Assembly: GCF_047511655.1 (NCBI RefSeq)
Contig: NC_133398.1
Location: 108,082,332-108,146,331 of the forward strand
Origin: Castor canadensis
Taxonomy: Eukaryota > Chordata > Mammalia > Rodentia > Castoridae
Length of the DNA: 64,000 nucleotides
Direction: 5' to 3'
Part shown: positions 48,012 through 60,490 of the stretch, in pieces
Numbering within the stretch: position 1 is the stretch's first letter
Layout of the letters: every line of letters starts with the position of its first letter
Notes under the pieces: model-generated
Told to the model about the DNA's origin: nothing
Databases searched by the model: none
What the model saw: only the letters and a program-made list of their open reading frames with translations
Made by a program: the position numbers and the translations under genes

Positions 48012-50606
48012 CACAGAAATGTTGCTATTTATACAAAGATTGCATGAGAAGAAGGTGCAGGAATGAGAAAAGGAAACAAACAAGGAAGGCTCTTTAATTC
48101 CAATGATTTTTTTCCTCATGAGACTTTTGGAGGGGAGAAGAAAATACATCCTTACAAAATCAAAGTAGCTAATTATTAAATCACATTGATTTAAGGGAAA
48201 AATAAGACCTCAAATGAGAAACTTACTGTAGCCTTTTAACAAGAACAACTTCCTAGGCATCTGAGAACACTCATGTTGTTCCACTACCCTCTCTTCTCAT
48301 TTCCACTGCAGTCTGGAGAGAGGGGAGGAGCATCATTTGAAAAAGATGAAATCCTGAATTAGGAGGCTTCACTTAGAAACAGAAAGCAGAAAATGCCATT
48401 TGGAGAGAAAAAAGCAAAATATTCCAATTTAACAAATTGTTCTGACTATGTGAAAGGAAAATATTGTAGAATTTTAAAAAGAAATATTATAAATTTTAAA
48501 AAAGAAATATATGGTCCAAATAAAATTCACAAAATAGTTACTTGATGCAGGTTGAGGCCCTAGGGAGAGTGAAGAGAAGAATTAATTCAGGCAATGAGAA
48601 GATACCAAGAAATTCACTGGATAAAATAGAATATATTAAAATGACTCTAAGTTAGTAATCAATGGACAGAGGATCCAAGATGGTGACTACACTACAGAAG
48701 CAGATAGCCTGAGCTCTGACTCCAAAACCTCACTGAGATGCTGGAGCTATACTTGGCAGAAGTAAAGCACCAACCAGAATTGAGCTTTTGACACCCTGAG
48801 TCCCTAGCCCATGGAAGGCATCCCCACATGTTACGTTGAGAAAACTTGAGAGTTGCCACTGCCACCACAGCTGCCACCGCTGGCTCCAAACCTGCATGTG
48901 AAACATTCCACAGGCCAAACAGGTGAGTGCCATGCATCACTCAGAATTCCACCAGTCACCCTGGGATATACCAGCACAGCCTCTGGGCAGACTGACTCCT
49001 CCCACCAAAAAAAAAAACCTGAACAATAAACAGTGAACTGTAATCTAGCACAACAGCAGAGGAGGCAGGAATGCTGAAGTGCCCTGGAGAAAAGGTGAGG
49101 AGCAAGGAGCTAATCTCAGCAGAACTATCAGTAAACAAATGCCAGAAAGGGAAGAAGGCCAAGAGCAGGTGGGCAATAAGCTACTCCCTGAAGCAGGGCA
49201 GGTAGCAGATCACAGAGATCATCTCCTAAACCAGTAAGCAGCACCCAAAGTCAAACTGCCCCACAAAACTGAAAAACAAACAGTGAACTGTCATAACACA
49301 CTGACAGCATGGGGCTGAAGAAACACTGATTCTGCCCCAGAGAAAGGGGGTGGGGCAAAAAATATGCCCACAAGTCCCAGTAAACAAGCACAGCAAAAAG
49401 CCACCTCCAAAGCAGGACAACAAGTGGACTACAGAAATGATCTCTTGAACCTGAGAGCAGATTTCAAACTTAAACAGCCACACCTCACTGGGGGAGGAGC
49501 TGACCAAGGAACTGCAGCTGAAAGGTAACATAGCTATCAGCTGAGGAAATCAATATCCCAGACCACCCTGCATGATCTGGCAAACTTACCTAACCTCATA
49601 ATTTCAATTACACTAGTGTACAGAAGAACAAAACACTACTCACAAGCCAATCACTTGGTGAGACCATGTCAGAGCTTCTGCTTATATGCCAATACCAGGA
49701 TGGATGCCAGAGGAGTAACTCCAGAACTTAAACTAAGAACGAAATTCTATGTTCCTGAACCTGGTGTTTTTCCTTTTTGGTTTTGTTTTTTTGTTTGTTT
49801 GTTTGTTTTTGTTTGTTCATTTTTTTCCTGTTGATTTCTTTTGGTTTTTTTTCTGTTTTGTTTTGTTATTGTGCATTTTCTATTTTTATTTTTATGCCTA
49901 TTATATTTTTTCTTTCTATTTCTATCCTATCAACTTTACCATCATCATCCTCTCAACCCTATTCTCATCCCCTTCACTCTCCCTCCTCCTGTGCTAAAAT
50001 CCATTGCTCTTCTCCCCCCAAAATTGTTCTGCCCCCTCTGATCCCCTCTCTTCCCCCAGCCCTCACCTTCCCCTGCCATTCTCCCCCAATCTGTCATGAG
50101 ACTACCCCTCTCTCCTACACACATATCACCTGCTGACCAACCTACTATACCAACTTTACACAACCCCAAACACCTGTAGTCCCTGACACACACACCCTAC
50201 ACTACAACAGAAATACACCCAAACACACACAAGGAGCACAAAACCAGCAGCCCCACACTGGTTTCCCCACTCACCACCCCACTTCCTACCTTCCCCTTTT
50301 GTGCCACCCTATCAAACTCCCCAAATTTCTATAACTAGCCTTATAACAGCAACTGCTAACTCCCACTGCTTATAGATATTACCACCAAGGGGTCTCCTAA
50401 ATAACATTTAAACTACTGGTCAGGTATTGAGCCTGTGAATTAGTTATTACTAAATTACACCCAGACCAGGGACAGAAATAGCACACCACCTTAGCTAAAA
50501 ACCCAAGGTAGACACAAAACAAAAATTAAATCAAGGGAAAGAAAACAGGTGACTGAAAACACGAAGTAACTATGAAGAACATAATTGCACAGTACCAAGT
50601 GGAGTG

Positions 50607-51770
50607 ATGGGAAGAAGAAAAATGGATGAAAACCATTCTCCTCCCCAAAATAATTTAATACAGCATTCAGAGGGAAATGAAGAAAACAGATACTCTAACA
50701 AAACAAAGATAAGTGACACCAAGGAACCCAATGATGTCCACAAAAACATCCTCAAAGAAGAAATTCTGCAAGTAATCACTGAGAATTTCATAGAGATGAT
50801 ACTAGACACAGTTAACCAAACTGTACAAGATGTGCTCAAGAAATTTCAAGACATCAAAAATAAAGAATATGAGAAGACACAAAAACAAATAAGTGAACTC
50901 ATAGGAGCCCTAAATAAACAACAAAATAAAACATAGAACACTATAAATAGATAACTGAATTAAAGATGAAAATAAACATTATTAAAGAGGAAGTGATGAA
51001 TAGCATGGAAAACCTCAGAAAAAAAGAATGAAACAGAAACACAAAACACAGTGGAAGGCCACTCCAGCAGACTAGAACAAGCAGAAGACTGAATCTCAGA
51101 ACCTGAAGATAAAACAGAAATTAAAGGAAAAACTGAAGAACTATTAATCAACTCAAGACCTCCAAAACGAGTATGCAAGAACTCATCAACTCCATCAAAA
51201 GACAAAACCCGAGAATCATGGGCATTGAAGAAGGAGAAGAGGTCCAAGCAAAAGGGATTCATAATATATTCAACAAACTAATAACAGAAAATTTCCCAAA
51301 TCTAGAGAAAGTTATGCCCATTCAAGTACAGGAAGCATCCAGGACACCAAACAGACTTGCCAAAATAGAACTATCCCACAACATATTATCATTAAAACAG
51401 AGAACAGAGGAAGAATATTGAAGGTGGTAAGAGAGAAAAAACAAATGGCATATAAAGGTAAACCCATCAAAATCACAGCAGATTTCTGAACAGAAACCTT
51501 AAAAGCAAGAAGAACTTGGAATGAGGTATTCTGGGTACTGAATGAAAATAACTTCAACCCTAGGATACTCTACTTAGCATAACTATCATTCAAATAGATG
51601 GAGCAATAAAAGTCTTCCATGATAAGCAGAAACTAAAACAATATATGACCACCAAAGTTACCACTACAAAAGATTCTCAAAGGAATTCTGCACACAGAAA
51701 ATGAAAGCAAACAACCATGAAAGGACAGGCAGCACCAAACCACAGGAGAAGAAAAGACAAGGAATTAGAG
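50607..51770 (+). pseudogene. L1 ORF1 (RNA-binding chaperone), broken
   Basis: L1 ORF1 makes the trimeric RNA-binding protein of the L1 particle. The frame opens MGRRKMDENHSPPQNN and is open to 50936. It includes a coiled-coil stretch ('ENTQKQISELIGALNK' type). After a stop, frames shift between 50940 and 51170. The RRM-like domain is seen at 51173-51421 ('NPRIMGIEEGEEVQAKGI', 'ITENFPNLEKVMP'). A C-terminal part follows ('RILYLA', 'FHDKQKLKQYMTT' near 51560-51650) with further breaks. Length is close to normal for ORF1 in rodents. Confidence 0.85.
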
Positions 51771-51825
51771 AGTAACACTGATTCAGCTGCACACAATCAA
51801 ATCCTTAAGCAACAAAAACAACTAA

Positions 51826-54800
51826 ATGACAGGAATCACCACATACTTATCAGTACTAACACTGAATGTCAATGGACTCAACTCCCCCATCAGAAGACAC
51901 CATTTGGCATACTGGATTTAAAAGGAAGATCCAACAATCTGTTGCTTACAAGAGACCCATCTCATTGACAGAAACAGGCACTAGCTTAGGGTGAAAGGCT
52001 GGAAGAAGATTTACCAAGCCAACAGCCCCCCAAAATAGGCAGGAGTAGCAATACATACCTCAGACAAAGTAGACTTCAAACTTACATTGATCAAATGAGA
52101 TAAAGAAGGACATTCAATATTAACAAAAGGGGAAATACACCAAAAGGAAATAACAATTATCAACCTATATGCATCCAACATCAATGCATTCAATTTCATC
52201 AAACATACCCTGAAGGACCTAAAAACATATATAAACTCCAACACAGTGGTAGTGGGGGACTTTAACATGCCCTGTCATCAATAGACAGGTCAGCCAAAGA
52301 AAAAAAATCAATAAAGAAATCCTAGATCTAAATTGGACCATAGATCAAATGGACCTAGCTGATGTCTACAGAATATTTCATCCAACTTCTGCACAATATA
52401 CATTTTTCTCAGCAGCCCATGGAACCTTCTCCAAAATTGATCATATCTTAGGGCACAAAGCAAGCCTCAGCAAATATAAGAAAATAGGAAGAATCCCCTG
52501 CATTCTATCTGATCACAATGCATTAAAACTAGAATTCAACAACAAAAACAACAGCAGAAAATATGCAAACAATTGGAAGTTGAACAACACATTGCTCAAT
52601 GATCAGTGGGTCATCAATGAAATAAAAGGAAATTAAAAGGTTTGTGGAAGTTAATGAAAATGAAAACATGACCTACCAGAACCTATGGGACACAGTAAAG
52701 GCAGTCCTATGAGGAAAGTTTATAGCCATGAGTGCATATATTAAAAGGACAGAAAGATCTCAAATCAATGATCTAAAACTACAGCTCAAACTCCTAGAAA
52801 AACAAGACTAAGCAAAACCCAAAACAAGCAGAAAGAGAGAAGTAATGAAAAAAAAGGCCAAAATCAATGAAATAGAGACCAAAAAACAAAAACAAAAACA
52901 AAACCATACAAAGAATCAACAAAACAAAAAGCTGGTTCTTTGAAAAAATAAACAAGATTGACAGATCCCTGCAAATCTGGCTAAAATGAGGAGAGAAAAA
53001 ACCCAAATCAGTAAAATCAGAAATTCAAAATGGGAGATAACAACAAACACCACAGAAATCCAGGGAATCATCACAGACTACTTTGAGAACCTATATTGTT
53101 ATAAATTTGAAAATCTTGAAGAAATGAACAAATTTCTAGATACTTATGACCATCCAAAATTGAACCAAAAGGATATTAACCACCTAAGTAGATCTATAAC
53201 ATGAAATGAAATTGAAGTAGTGATAAAGAGTCTCCCAAAAAAGAAAAGTCCAGGACCTGATGGATTCTCAGCTAAATTCTTTCACCCCTTTAAAGAAGAA
53301 CTAACACCAACTCTCCTTAAACTTTTCCATGAAATAGCAAGGGAAGGAATACTGTCTAACTCATTCTCTGAAGCCAGTATTACACTCATCACAAAACCAG
53401 ACAAAGACACATCCAAAAAACAGAACTACAGGCCAATCTCCTTAATGAACATCGATGCAAAAATCCTCAGTAAAATAATGGCAAACTGAATTCAACAACA
53501 TATCGACCAAGTTGGCATCATTCCAGGGATGCAGGGGTGGTTTTGCATACCCAAATCTATAAATGTAATATAGCACATTAATAGAAGAAAAGACAAAAAC
53601 CACTTGATCATCTCAATAGATGCAGAAAAAGCCTTTGACAAGATTCAACACCACTTCATGATAAAAGCTCTAAGAAAATGAGGAATAGAAAGAATGTACC
53701 TCAACATTATAAAGGCCATATATGATAAATCTATAGCCAACATCATACTTAATGGAGAAAAACTGAAAGCATTTCCCCTAAACTCAGGAATGAGACAAGG
53801 GTACCCACTCTCCGTACTCCTATTCAACATAGTACTGGAATTCCTAGCCAGAGCAATTAGGCAAGAAGAAGAAGTAAAAGGAATAGAAATAGGTAAAGAA
53901 ATAGTCAAAATATCCCTATTTGCAGACAACATAGTCCTATACCTCAAAGACCCAAAAAACTCTACCCAAAAACTCCTAGATACCATAAACAGCTTCAGCA
54001 ATGTGGCAGGATGCAAAATCAACTTACAAAAATCATTAGCTTTTCTATACATCAACAATGAACAAATTGAGAAAGAATATAGGAAAGCAATTCCATTTAC
54101 AATAGCCTCAAAAAAAATCAAATACCAAGGAGTAAACTTAACAAAGGATGTGAATGACCTCTACAAGGAGAACTACAAATCTCTGAAGAAAGAAAAAGAG
54201 GAAGGTGGAAAGATCTCCAGTGCTCAAGGATTGGCAGAACCAACATAGTAAAAATGGCTATACTACCAAAAGCAATATACATGTTTAATGCAGTTCCCAT
54301 CAAAATCCCAATGACATTCATCACTTAGATTGAAAAAATCTACCCTAAAATTCGTTTGGAAACACAAGAGACTGCAAATAGCCAAGGCAATACTTGGTAA
54401 AAAGAGCAATGCTGAAGGTATCACAATACCCGACTTCACACTATATTACAGAGCTGTAGCAATAAAAACAGCATGGTACGGCACAAAAACAATATAAAGC
54501 CCAGTGGAACAGAATAGAGGACCCAGATATGTATACACACAGCTATGTCTACCTTATTTTTGACAAAGGTGCCAAAAACATACAATGGAAAATAGACAGC
54601 CTCTCCTACAAATGTTGCTGGGAAAAGTGGTTATCTGCCTGTAGAAAACTGAAACTAGATCCATGCCTATCACCCAGTACTAGTATCAACTCAAAATGGA
54701 TCAAGGTCCTTAATATCAGACCCAAAACTCTGAAGCTAGTACAGAAAAGACCAGGAAATACTCTGGAAGCAATAGGCATAGGCAAGGACTTCTTCAACAG

Positions 54801-55629
54801 AACCCCAACAGCTCAGCAACTAAGAGAAAGAATGAACAAATGGGACCACATGAAATTAAAAAGCTTCTAACAGCAAAAGAAATGGTCTCTAAACTGAAAA
54901 GACCACCCACAGAGAGGGAGAAAATATTTGCTAGCTATACATCAGACAAAGGACTGATAACCAGAATATACAGGGAGCTCAAAAAACTAAATCCCCCCCC
55001 AAAATCAATGCACCAATAAAGAAATGGGCAACTGAACTAAACATAACTTTTTCAAAAGAAGAAATCCAAATGGCCAAAAATCATGTGAAAAAATGCTTAC
55101 CATCTCCGGCCATAAAGGAAATGCAAATCAAAATCACACTAATATTCCACCTCACTCCGGTTAGAATGGCTATCATCAAAATCACCACCAACAATAAATG
55201 TTAGTGGGGTTGTGTGTAAAGAGGAACCCTCATACACTGCTGGTGCAAACTAGTACAACCACTCTGGAAAACAATATGGAGGCTTCTTAAAAAATTAAAC
55301 ATCGACCTGCCATGTGATCCAGCAATCCCACTCCTAGGGATATACCCAAAGGACACAGGTTACTCCAAAGGCACCTGCACACCTATGTTTTTATTGCAGC
55401 ACTATTCACAATAGCCAAGTTATGGAAACAGCCAAGATGCCCCACTACTGATGAATAGATTAAGAAAATGTGGTATTTACACACAATTCTATTTTACTCA
55501 GCCATGAAGAAGAATGAAATCTTGTCATTCGCAAGTAAATGGATGGAACTGGAGAACATCATCTTAAGCGAAGTTAGCCAGGCTCAGAAAACCAAAAATT
55601 GTATGTTCTCCCTCATATGCAGACTTTAG
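51826..55629 (+). pseudogene. L1 ORF2 (endonuclease and reverse transcriptase), broken
   Basis: L1 ORF2 of about normal length (3.8 kb) with many lesions. It starts near 51826 ('LSVLTLNVNGL'). Endonuclease motifs lie around 52349-52500 ('AHGTFSKIDHILGHKASL', 'SDHNAL'). RT lies from 53230 ('[16 protein letters not shown]'), through '[20 protein letters not shown]' at 53790, to '[11 protein letters not shown]' at 53925, where the usual FADD Asp is Asn. The C-terminus has the 'AKLWKQPRCPTTDE' block near 55420 and ends near 55629. Internal stops include the region 52630-53000 and the His/Cys-rich end. Confidence 0.9.
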
Positions 55630-56268
55630 ACCTAAAACAAATGCAATAATATTATTAGACTTGGGTCACATGCTAAGGGGAGAACACATACATGAGGAAT
55701 AGGGAAAGGTAGGGAACCCAAAATTTGAAAGTGTTTGATGTGTCTGCTGCACAGGAGCTAATGTAATAACCTTAAAACTACAGAGGTCAATATGGGAAGG
55801 TGACTGGGAAGTAGTGAAGAGGTTTGGTAGAGATGAATCAATTCGGTTTGTAATACACATGTGTATGGAAGCAATGCTAGGAATGTCTATGTATAGCTAT
55901 CTTTATCTCAAACTAGCAAAAATGGTACGTCTTGTTATTGCTTATGTCTTTTCTTCAACAAAATTGGAGAAGAGGGCAGAACAGTTCTGCCTGGAAGCAA
56001 GGAGGGGTGGAGGGGAGAGGGAAGGGGTGGGGGGCACCAGGTAGAAATGGCCCAAACAATGTATGCAGATATGAATAAATAAAAAATAAATAAATTTTTA
56101 AAAAAGTAATTGATGGATAAATTAGTTACAATTTCCTCTTACTGGGATGCAGAAAAACCATTTTTTGTCATACTACCTCAAATTTTTATTTAAACACCAG
56201 CTACTCAAAATGGGTAAGGGAAAATAACAAACCTTTTTTTGTTGTTTGTATTTTTTTTCCTAAGGTAA

Positions 56269-56826
56269 TTTTTTTATTCATTTATTCATGTGTGCATACA
56301 TTGTTTGGGCCATTTCTCCCCCCTACTCCCCGCCCCCTTCTTCTCCTCCCAAACCCCCATCGCTTCCAGGCAGAATCTGTTCTTTCCTTATCTCTAATTT
56401 TGTTGAAGAGAAAGTGTAAGCACTAATAAGAAAGACAAACCGTTTTTGCTAGTTGAGATAGGATAGCTATACAGAGAGATTCCTAGCATTGCTTCCATGT
56501 ACAAATGTGTTACAACCCAAGTTGATTCATCTCTAACTGATCTTTACACTGGTTCCTGATCCCCTTCTCATGTTAACCTCTGTCGCTTTAAGGTTTCTCT
56601 ATTAGTTCCTCTGCAGTGGGGACATCAAGTACTATCATGTTTTGGGTTTCTTACCTATCCCCATACATCCCATGTGTGCTCTCCCCTTATCATGTGACCC
56701 AAGTCCAACCACATTGCTGTATTTGCCTAGATCTAAAGACCACATATGAGGGAGAACATACGATTTTTGGTCTTCTGAACCTGGCTAACCTTTGCTCAGA
56801 TTGATGTTCTCCAGTTCCATCCATTT
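56269..56826 (-). mobile_element. L1 3' fragment, antisense
   Basis: Left end 'ttattcatttattcatgtgtgcatac', C-rich tract, then the 3'UTR and the last part of ORF2 read backwards ('catatgagggagaacatacgatttttggtcttctgaacctggctaacc'), ending 'ccagttccatccatttt'. Flanks show aaggtaa and aaagtaa, a weak possible target duplication. Confidence 0.85.
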
Positions 56827-57044
56827 TAAAGTAACAACCTTTCTGAGGAAGGAAATTCTCCTAAAATCTTTGAAAATAAAACAATATAAAGGTTCTTTAG
56901 TCATCAGTTAATAGCCAATAAATTATTTTCACAAAGTTAAATAATTATCACAGTGAATCACATTTTAAAATCTTAATATTTGTTCAATCATTGAAGTTAC
57001 ATTTCTGAACATAAGTTTATAAATAGGTTCATGTTAATAATAAT

Positions 57045-57255
57045 TTTTTTTCAATGCTGGGATTTAAACTTAGATCCTCCTCCTACCTATGCCCCCTGTG
57101 TAGCCAGGATCACACATCTGTACCACCATGCCTGGTTTGTTAGTTGAAATGGGGTATTGCTAACTTTTTTGCCGAGATTGACCTCAATTTGTAATCCTCC
57201 TGATCACCTTCCAAGTATCTGGGATTACAGAGATGTACTAGCATGCCCAGACCAA
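57045..57255 (-). repeat. Dimeric SINE, diverged
   Basis: Reverse SINE: 'caatgctgggatttaaacttagatcctcc' then 'ggatcacacatctgtaccaccatgcctgg' and 'aatcctcctgatcaccttccaagtatctgggattacag'. Confidence 0.75.
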
Positions 57256-57452
57256 TAATAAATTTTTATTTGGTGTTAAGGTATCCTTTAGCATTATCTA
57301 GCTACTAAATTGTTCAGTGATCTTGCTATTTATTTTGTCCTATAATAGTGACTTTCTTACCGTATAAGGTGTAACACTTTTAGTAGACAATGACAATCAT
57401 TTATATAATTATTTTTTGGTAGAAATTAGAGCACTTAAAATAAAAGGCTTAC

Positions 57453-57669
57453 CAAGAACCCTGACCATAATTAGCATTTCAGTCCATGTGAACTGGGTGG
57501 TTTTCACCCTGAAGATCTGTTTGGGGTAGTCAATGACAGTGATATTTGGCAGTGTGGCGATGCCTTCAAACCTGTCTGAGGCATTGAACACAAGCAAGCC
57601 CAGGAAGATGATGAAAGAAGCAGTGTGTGCCACAAACTTCATAAAAGGGCTTTGCAGAATTTTCCCCAG
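57453..57669 (-). pseudogene. TRPC3: TRPC3 pseudo-exon B, open, splice sites intact
   Basis: This 217-nt exon has a good acceptor (cattacag ending at 57670) and donor (gtaagcc from 57452). It reads [26 protein letters not shown], then [17 protein letters not shown] and [17 protein letters not shown]. It covers the loop after S1, the next transmembrane helix, and an extracellular stretch with N-glycosylation-type sequons (NAS, NIT). The only change that looks damaging is Arg for the conserved Trp in 'MVWVLG'. Phase matches exon C (split Gly codon, G|GA). Directly upstream, inside the intron, is a long purine-rich tract whose other strand is the pyrimidine tract preceding the acceptor. Confidence 0.92.
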
Positions 57670-57671
57670 CT

Positions 57672-57755
57672 GTAATGAGAGAGAAGGAAAGGAAGAAGGA
57701 GAGGGAGAGACAGAAGGAAAGAGAGAGGGAGAGAAAGAGGGAGAGGGAGAACGAA
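57672..57755. repeat. Purine-rich simple tract before the TRPC3 exon B acceptor
   Basis: Imperfect gaga/ggaag units. On the transcribed (minus) strand it is a long pyrimidine run immediately upstream of the exon B acceptor. Confidence 0.85.
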
Positions 57756-57801
57756 ACTTTTAGAAAATCTAATTCCACTTATGACAATTAGTATATAGGA
57801 T

Positions 57802-57828
57802 AATAAATAAATAAATAAATAAATAAGT
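57802..57828. repeat. (AAAT)n microsatellite
   Basis: About six aaat units. Confidence 0.9.
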
Positions 57829-57861
57829 AAAGGAAATGGGAACACTTAAAAAATGTATTTC

Positions 57862-58290
57862 TGAAAAGGGGAGAACATATATGGGAGGTATGGAGATAGG
57901 TAGAAAACCCAAAACATGAAAGTGTTTGATGTCCCCACTCCAGAGGAACTAATACAGAAACATTAAAGCAACAGAGGTCAACATGAGAAGGGGATCAGGA
58001 ACCATTGTAAGGATCAGTTAGAGATGAATCAACATGGCTCATAACACATTTGTACATGGAAGCAATGTTAGGAATCTCTCTGTATAGCTGTCCTTAACTC
58101 AACTAGCAAAAACACTTTGTCTTCCTTATTATGCTTATGTCTTCTCTTCAACAAAATTAGAGATAAGAGCAGAACAGGTTCTGCCTGGAAGTGAAGGGGG
58201 GGAGGAGGGGAGAGATGAGGTAAGGGGGCAGGGGAGAGAAATGACCCAAACAATGTACGCACATGTGAATAAATGAATAATAAAAAAAAA
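57862..58290 (+). mobile_element. L1 3'UTR fragment
   Basis: Plus-strand 3' end of the older L1 type ('ggggagaacatatatgggagg...', 'cccaaacaatgtacgcacatgtg', A-rich tail). The flanks share tatttct at both sides (about 57857 and 58292), a short possible target duplication. It lies in the TRPC3 intron between exons B and A. Confidence 0.85.
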
Positions 58291-58298
58291 TTATTTCT

Positions 58299-58488
58299 AA
58301 GCCAGATGCCAGTGGCTCATGCTTGTAATCCAGCTACTCAGGAGGCAGAGATCAAGAGGATTGAAGTTTGAGGCCAGCCTGGGCAAATGCTTTGTGGGAC
58401 CCTATCTAGAAAAACCTTTCACAAAAACAGTACTGGTGGAGTGGTTCAAGGTGAAGGCCCTGAGTTCAAGCCCCAGTACTGAAAAAAA
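58299..58488 (+). repeat. B1-ID dimeric SINE
   Basis: 'gccagatgccagtggctcatgcttgtaatccagc' left arm, 'gaggccagcctgggcaaat', then the right arm with 'ggccctgagttcaagccccagtactg'. It directly follows the L1 at 57.9-58.3 kb. Confidence 0.88.
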
Positions 58489-58660
58489 TCTTATTTCTAT
58501 TTCTGAAGAGCTATACATTATGAAAACTACTCTTTTTAGGGAGATTCTTTCACAAAAGATAATTTAATTTAGTACAAAGTTCATTGTTTCCTAATGTCTG
58601 ATTTGTCTTAGGATGTACTGCATCAGCAGATGCCCTTTTGGGAATCACAAGGCATATACT

Positions 58661-59339
58661 CGTTTTTTTTTTTTTTTTTTTACCATTTTAGAATTTATAA
58701 ATTTTGCTTTTTTTTATTATTCATATTTGCATACAAGGCTTGGGTCATTTCTCCCCCCTGCCCCACCCCCTCCCTTACAACCCACTCCGCCCCCTCCCTC
58801 TCCCCCCACCCCCTCAATACCCAGCAGAAACTATTTTGCCCTTATTTCTAATTTTGTTGAAGAGAGAGTATAAGCAATAATAGGAAGGAACAAGGGTTTT
58901 TGCTGGTTGAGATAAGGATAGCTATACAGGGAGTTGACTCACATTAATTTCCTGTGCGTGTGTGTTACCTTCTAGGTTAATTATTTTTGATCTCACCTTT
59001 TCTCTAGTTCCTGGTCCCCTTTTCCTATGGGCCTCAGTTGCTTTTAAGGTATCTGCTTTAGTTTCTCTGCGTTAAGGGCAACAAATGCTAACTAAAGTTT
59101 TAGGTGTCTTACCTATCCTCACCCCTCCCTTGTGTGCTAAAGCTTTTATCATGTGCTCAAAGTCCAATCCCCTTGTTGTGTTTGCCCTTGATCTAATGTC
59201 CACATATGAGGGAGAACATATGATTTTTGGTCTTTTGGGCCAGGCTAACCTCACTCAGAATGATGTTCTCCAATTCCATCCATTTACCTGCGAATGATAA
59301 CATTTCGTTCTTCTTCATGGCTGCATAAAATTCCATTGT
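58661..59339 (-). mobile_element. Young 5'-truncated L1 with double poly-A and 26-bp transduced piece
   Basis: Antisense L1 3' end with 3'UTR and ORF2 tail ('SLAQKTKNHMFSLICGH' on minus, ending near 59193). At its left end are two poly-T tracts (about 58663-58681 and 58708-58715) separated by 26 bases that are not L1 (58682-58707). Flanks carry gcatatact at 58652-58660 and 59340-59348. Sequence is very close to the 6.7-kb and 18.4-kb elements. Confidence 0.9.
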
Positions 59340-59805
59340 GCATATACTGGTTCTTGCTCTTACTTTTACATGAAAGACTGCAAAGTCAAAGTTCTTAGGG
59401 ACTGGAGAAAAAAAGTTCAAGTTAAGCCAGCATAATTCTTTATTTGTAATTGCAAATGTTATGATGAGTTTGTAGACTTAATACAGGCATTAAAAACCCT
59501 CTGAAGAATGAAGAAGTTACTAAAATCACAGTAAATTTTAGTTTTTATTTCTAAATATGTTTAAAGGTATCCTCATATATGTTTAAAAGGCAGAAAATGT
59601 TAGAATCAAGATAAATATTCTATATGCTACTACTCTAATAGGGAGATACAGAATAGTTAAAAACTTTAGGTTAACAATCAAAAGTCATCTGTCAGTTTGG
59701 AAAGTCATGTTATAGTACAAAAGTGTTTCTAAAGTTGTTTATAATTCTTTTGAATTAACTCCTTAAAAATCTCCTGTGACATAGTGTCCTTAAAAGTCCC
59801 ATATT

Positions 59806-59852
59806 CTAAATCAAGAGGCCCTGAGTTTAATCCCCAGTACCACATATAAAAA
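59806..59852 (+). repeat. ID-type SINE 3' fragment
   Basis: 'gaggccctgagtttaatccccagtaccac' only; the 5' half is absent. Confidence 0.65.
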
Positions 59853-60029
59853 GGTCCCATGTTCTAGTAGAAATGAAAAATAATTCCTCCTGTTTCCATG
59901 GCCTCCACAGTGTAAGAATTAGGTACATTTAGATGATTTATCAAATAATTTCTCTATTCTACATACTCACAAACTGCCTTTTAATTCAGTTGGTGATCTT
60001 AAAAAACATTCAAGTTCACATTTAAAAGA

Positions 60030-60240
60030 CCTTAAGTTGCCATGTGCTGGTGACTCATGCCTATAATTCTAGCTACTCTGGAAGCAGAAATCAGGAGGAT
60101 TGTGGTTCAATGTCAGCTCTGGAACCCTATCTTAAAACTAACAACACAAAAAGAGGCTAGTGGAATGGCTGAAGTAAGTGGTAGAGTGCCTGCCTAGCAA
60201 ATGTGACAAACAAACAAACAAATAAATAAATAAATAAAAG
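60030..60240 (+). repeat. B1-ID dimeric SINE with AAAC/AAAT tail
   Basis: 'gccatgtgctggtgactcatgcctataattctagctactctgg' left arm, right arm 'gtagagtgcctgcctagcaaatg', then a simple tail (60206-60239) of aaac and aaat units. Confidence 0.8.
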
Positions 60241-60271
60241 ACTTTAACCTTTTCTTTCTTTCTTTCTTTTT

Positions 60272-60490
60272 TTTTTGTGTGTGTCTGGACTGGGCTTGAA
60301 CTCAGGGCTTTACGCTTACAAAACAGGAACTCTACTGACAGATCCATACCTCTAGTCCATTTTGTTCTGATAATTTTAGAAATGGGAGTCTCATGAACTA
60401 TTTGCCTGGGCTGGCCTAGAACCACAACCCTCCTGATCTCAGCCTCTCAACTAGTTAGGATCACAGGCATGAGCCACTGGCACCTGGCAA
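60272..60490 (-). repeat. Dimeric SINE, reverse
   Basis: 'ggcttgaactcagggctttacgc' then 'tcctgatctcagcctctcaactagttaggatcacaggcatgagccactgg'. Both arms in reverse, preceded by a TTTC-rich tail. Confidence 0.8.

Larger units (their letters stand above)
48667..56105 (+). mobile_element. Near full-length L1 in a TRPC3 intron
   Basis: A 7.4-kb plus-strand L1. The 5'UTR starts 'gaggatccaagatggtgac' and is followed by degenerate repeats of a 'ctgaccaagga...aaacagtgaactg' type. Next is a T-rich then C-rich tract, then ORF1, ORF2, and a 3'UTR with a G-rich tract (56000-56040) and A-rich tail. Imperfect target duplication: agtaatcaatgga (48654-48666) and agtaattgatgga (56106-56118). Both ORFs are broken by stops and frameshifts, so it is inactive. 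It is antisense to TRPC3, between exons C and B. Confidence 0.93.

Noticed and set aside
50604..54248. Active autonomous L1
   Set aside because: ORF1 and ORF2 carry several stops and frameshifts, and the RT catalytic FADD is FADN.
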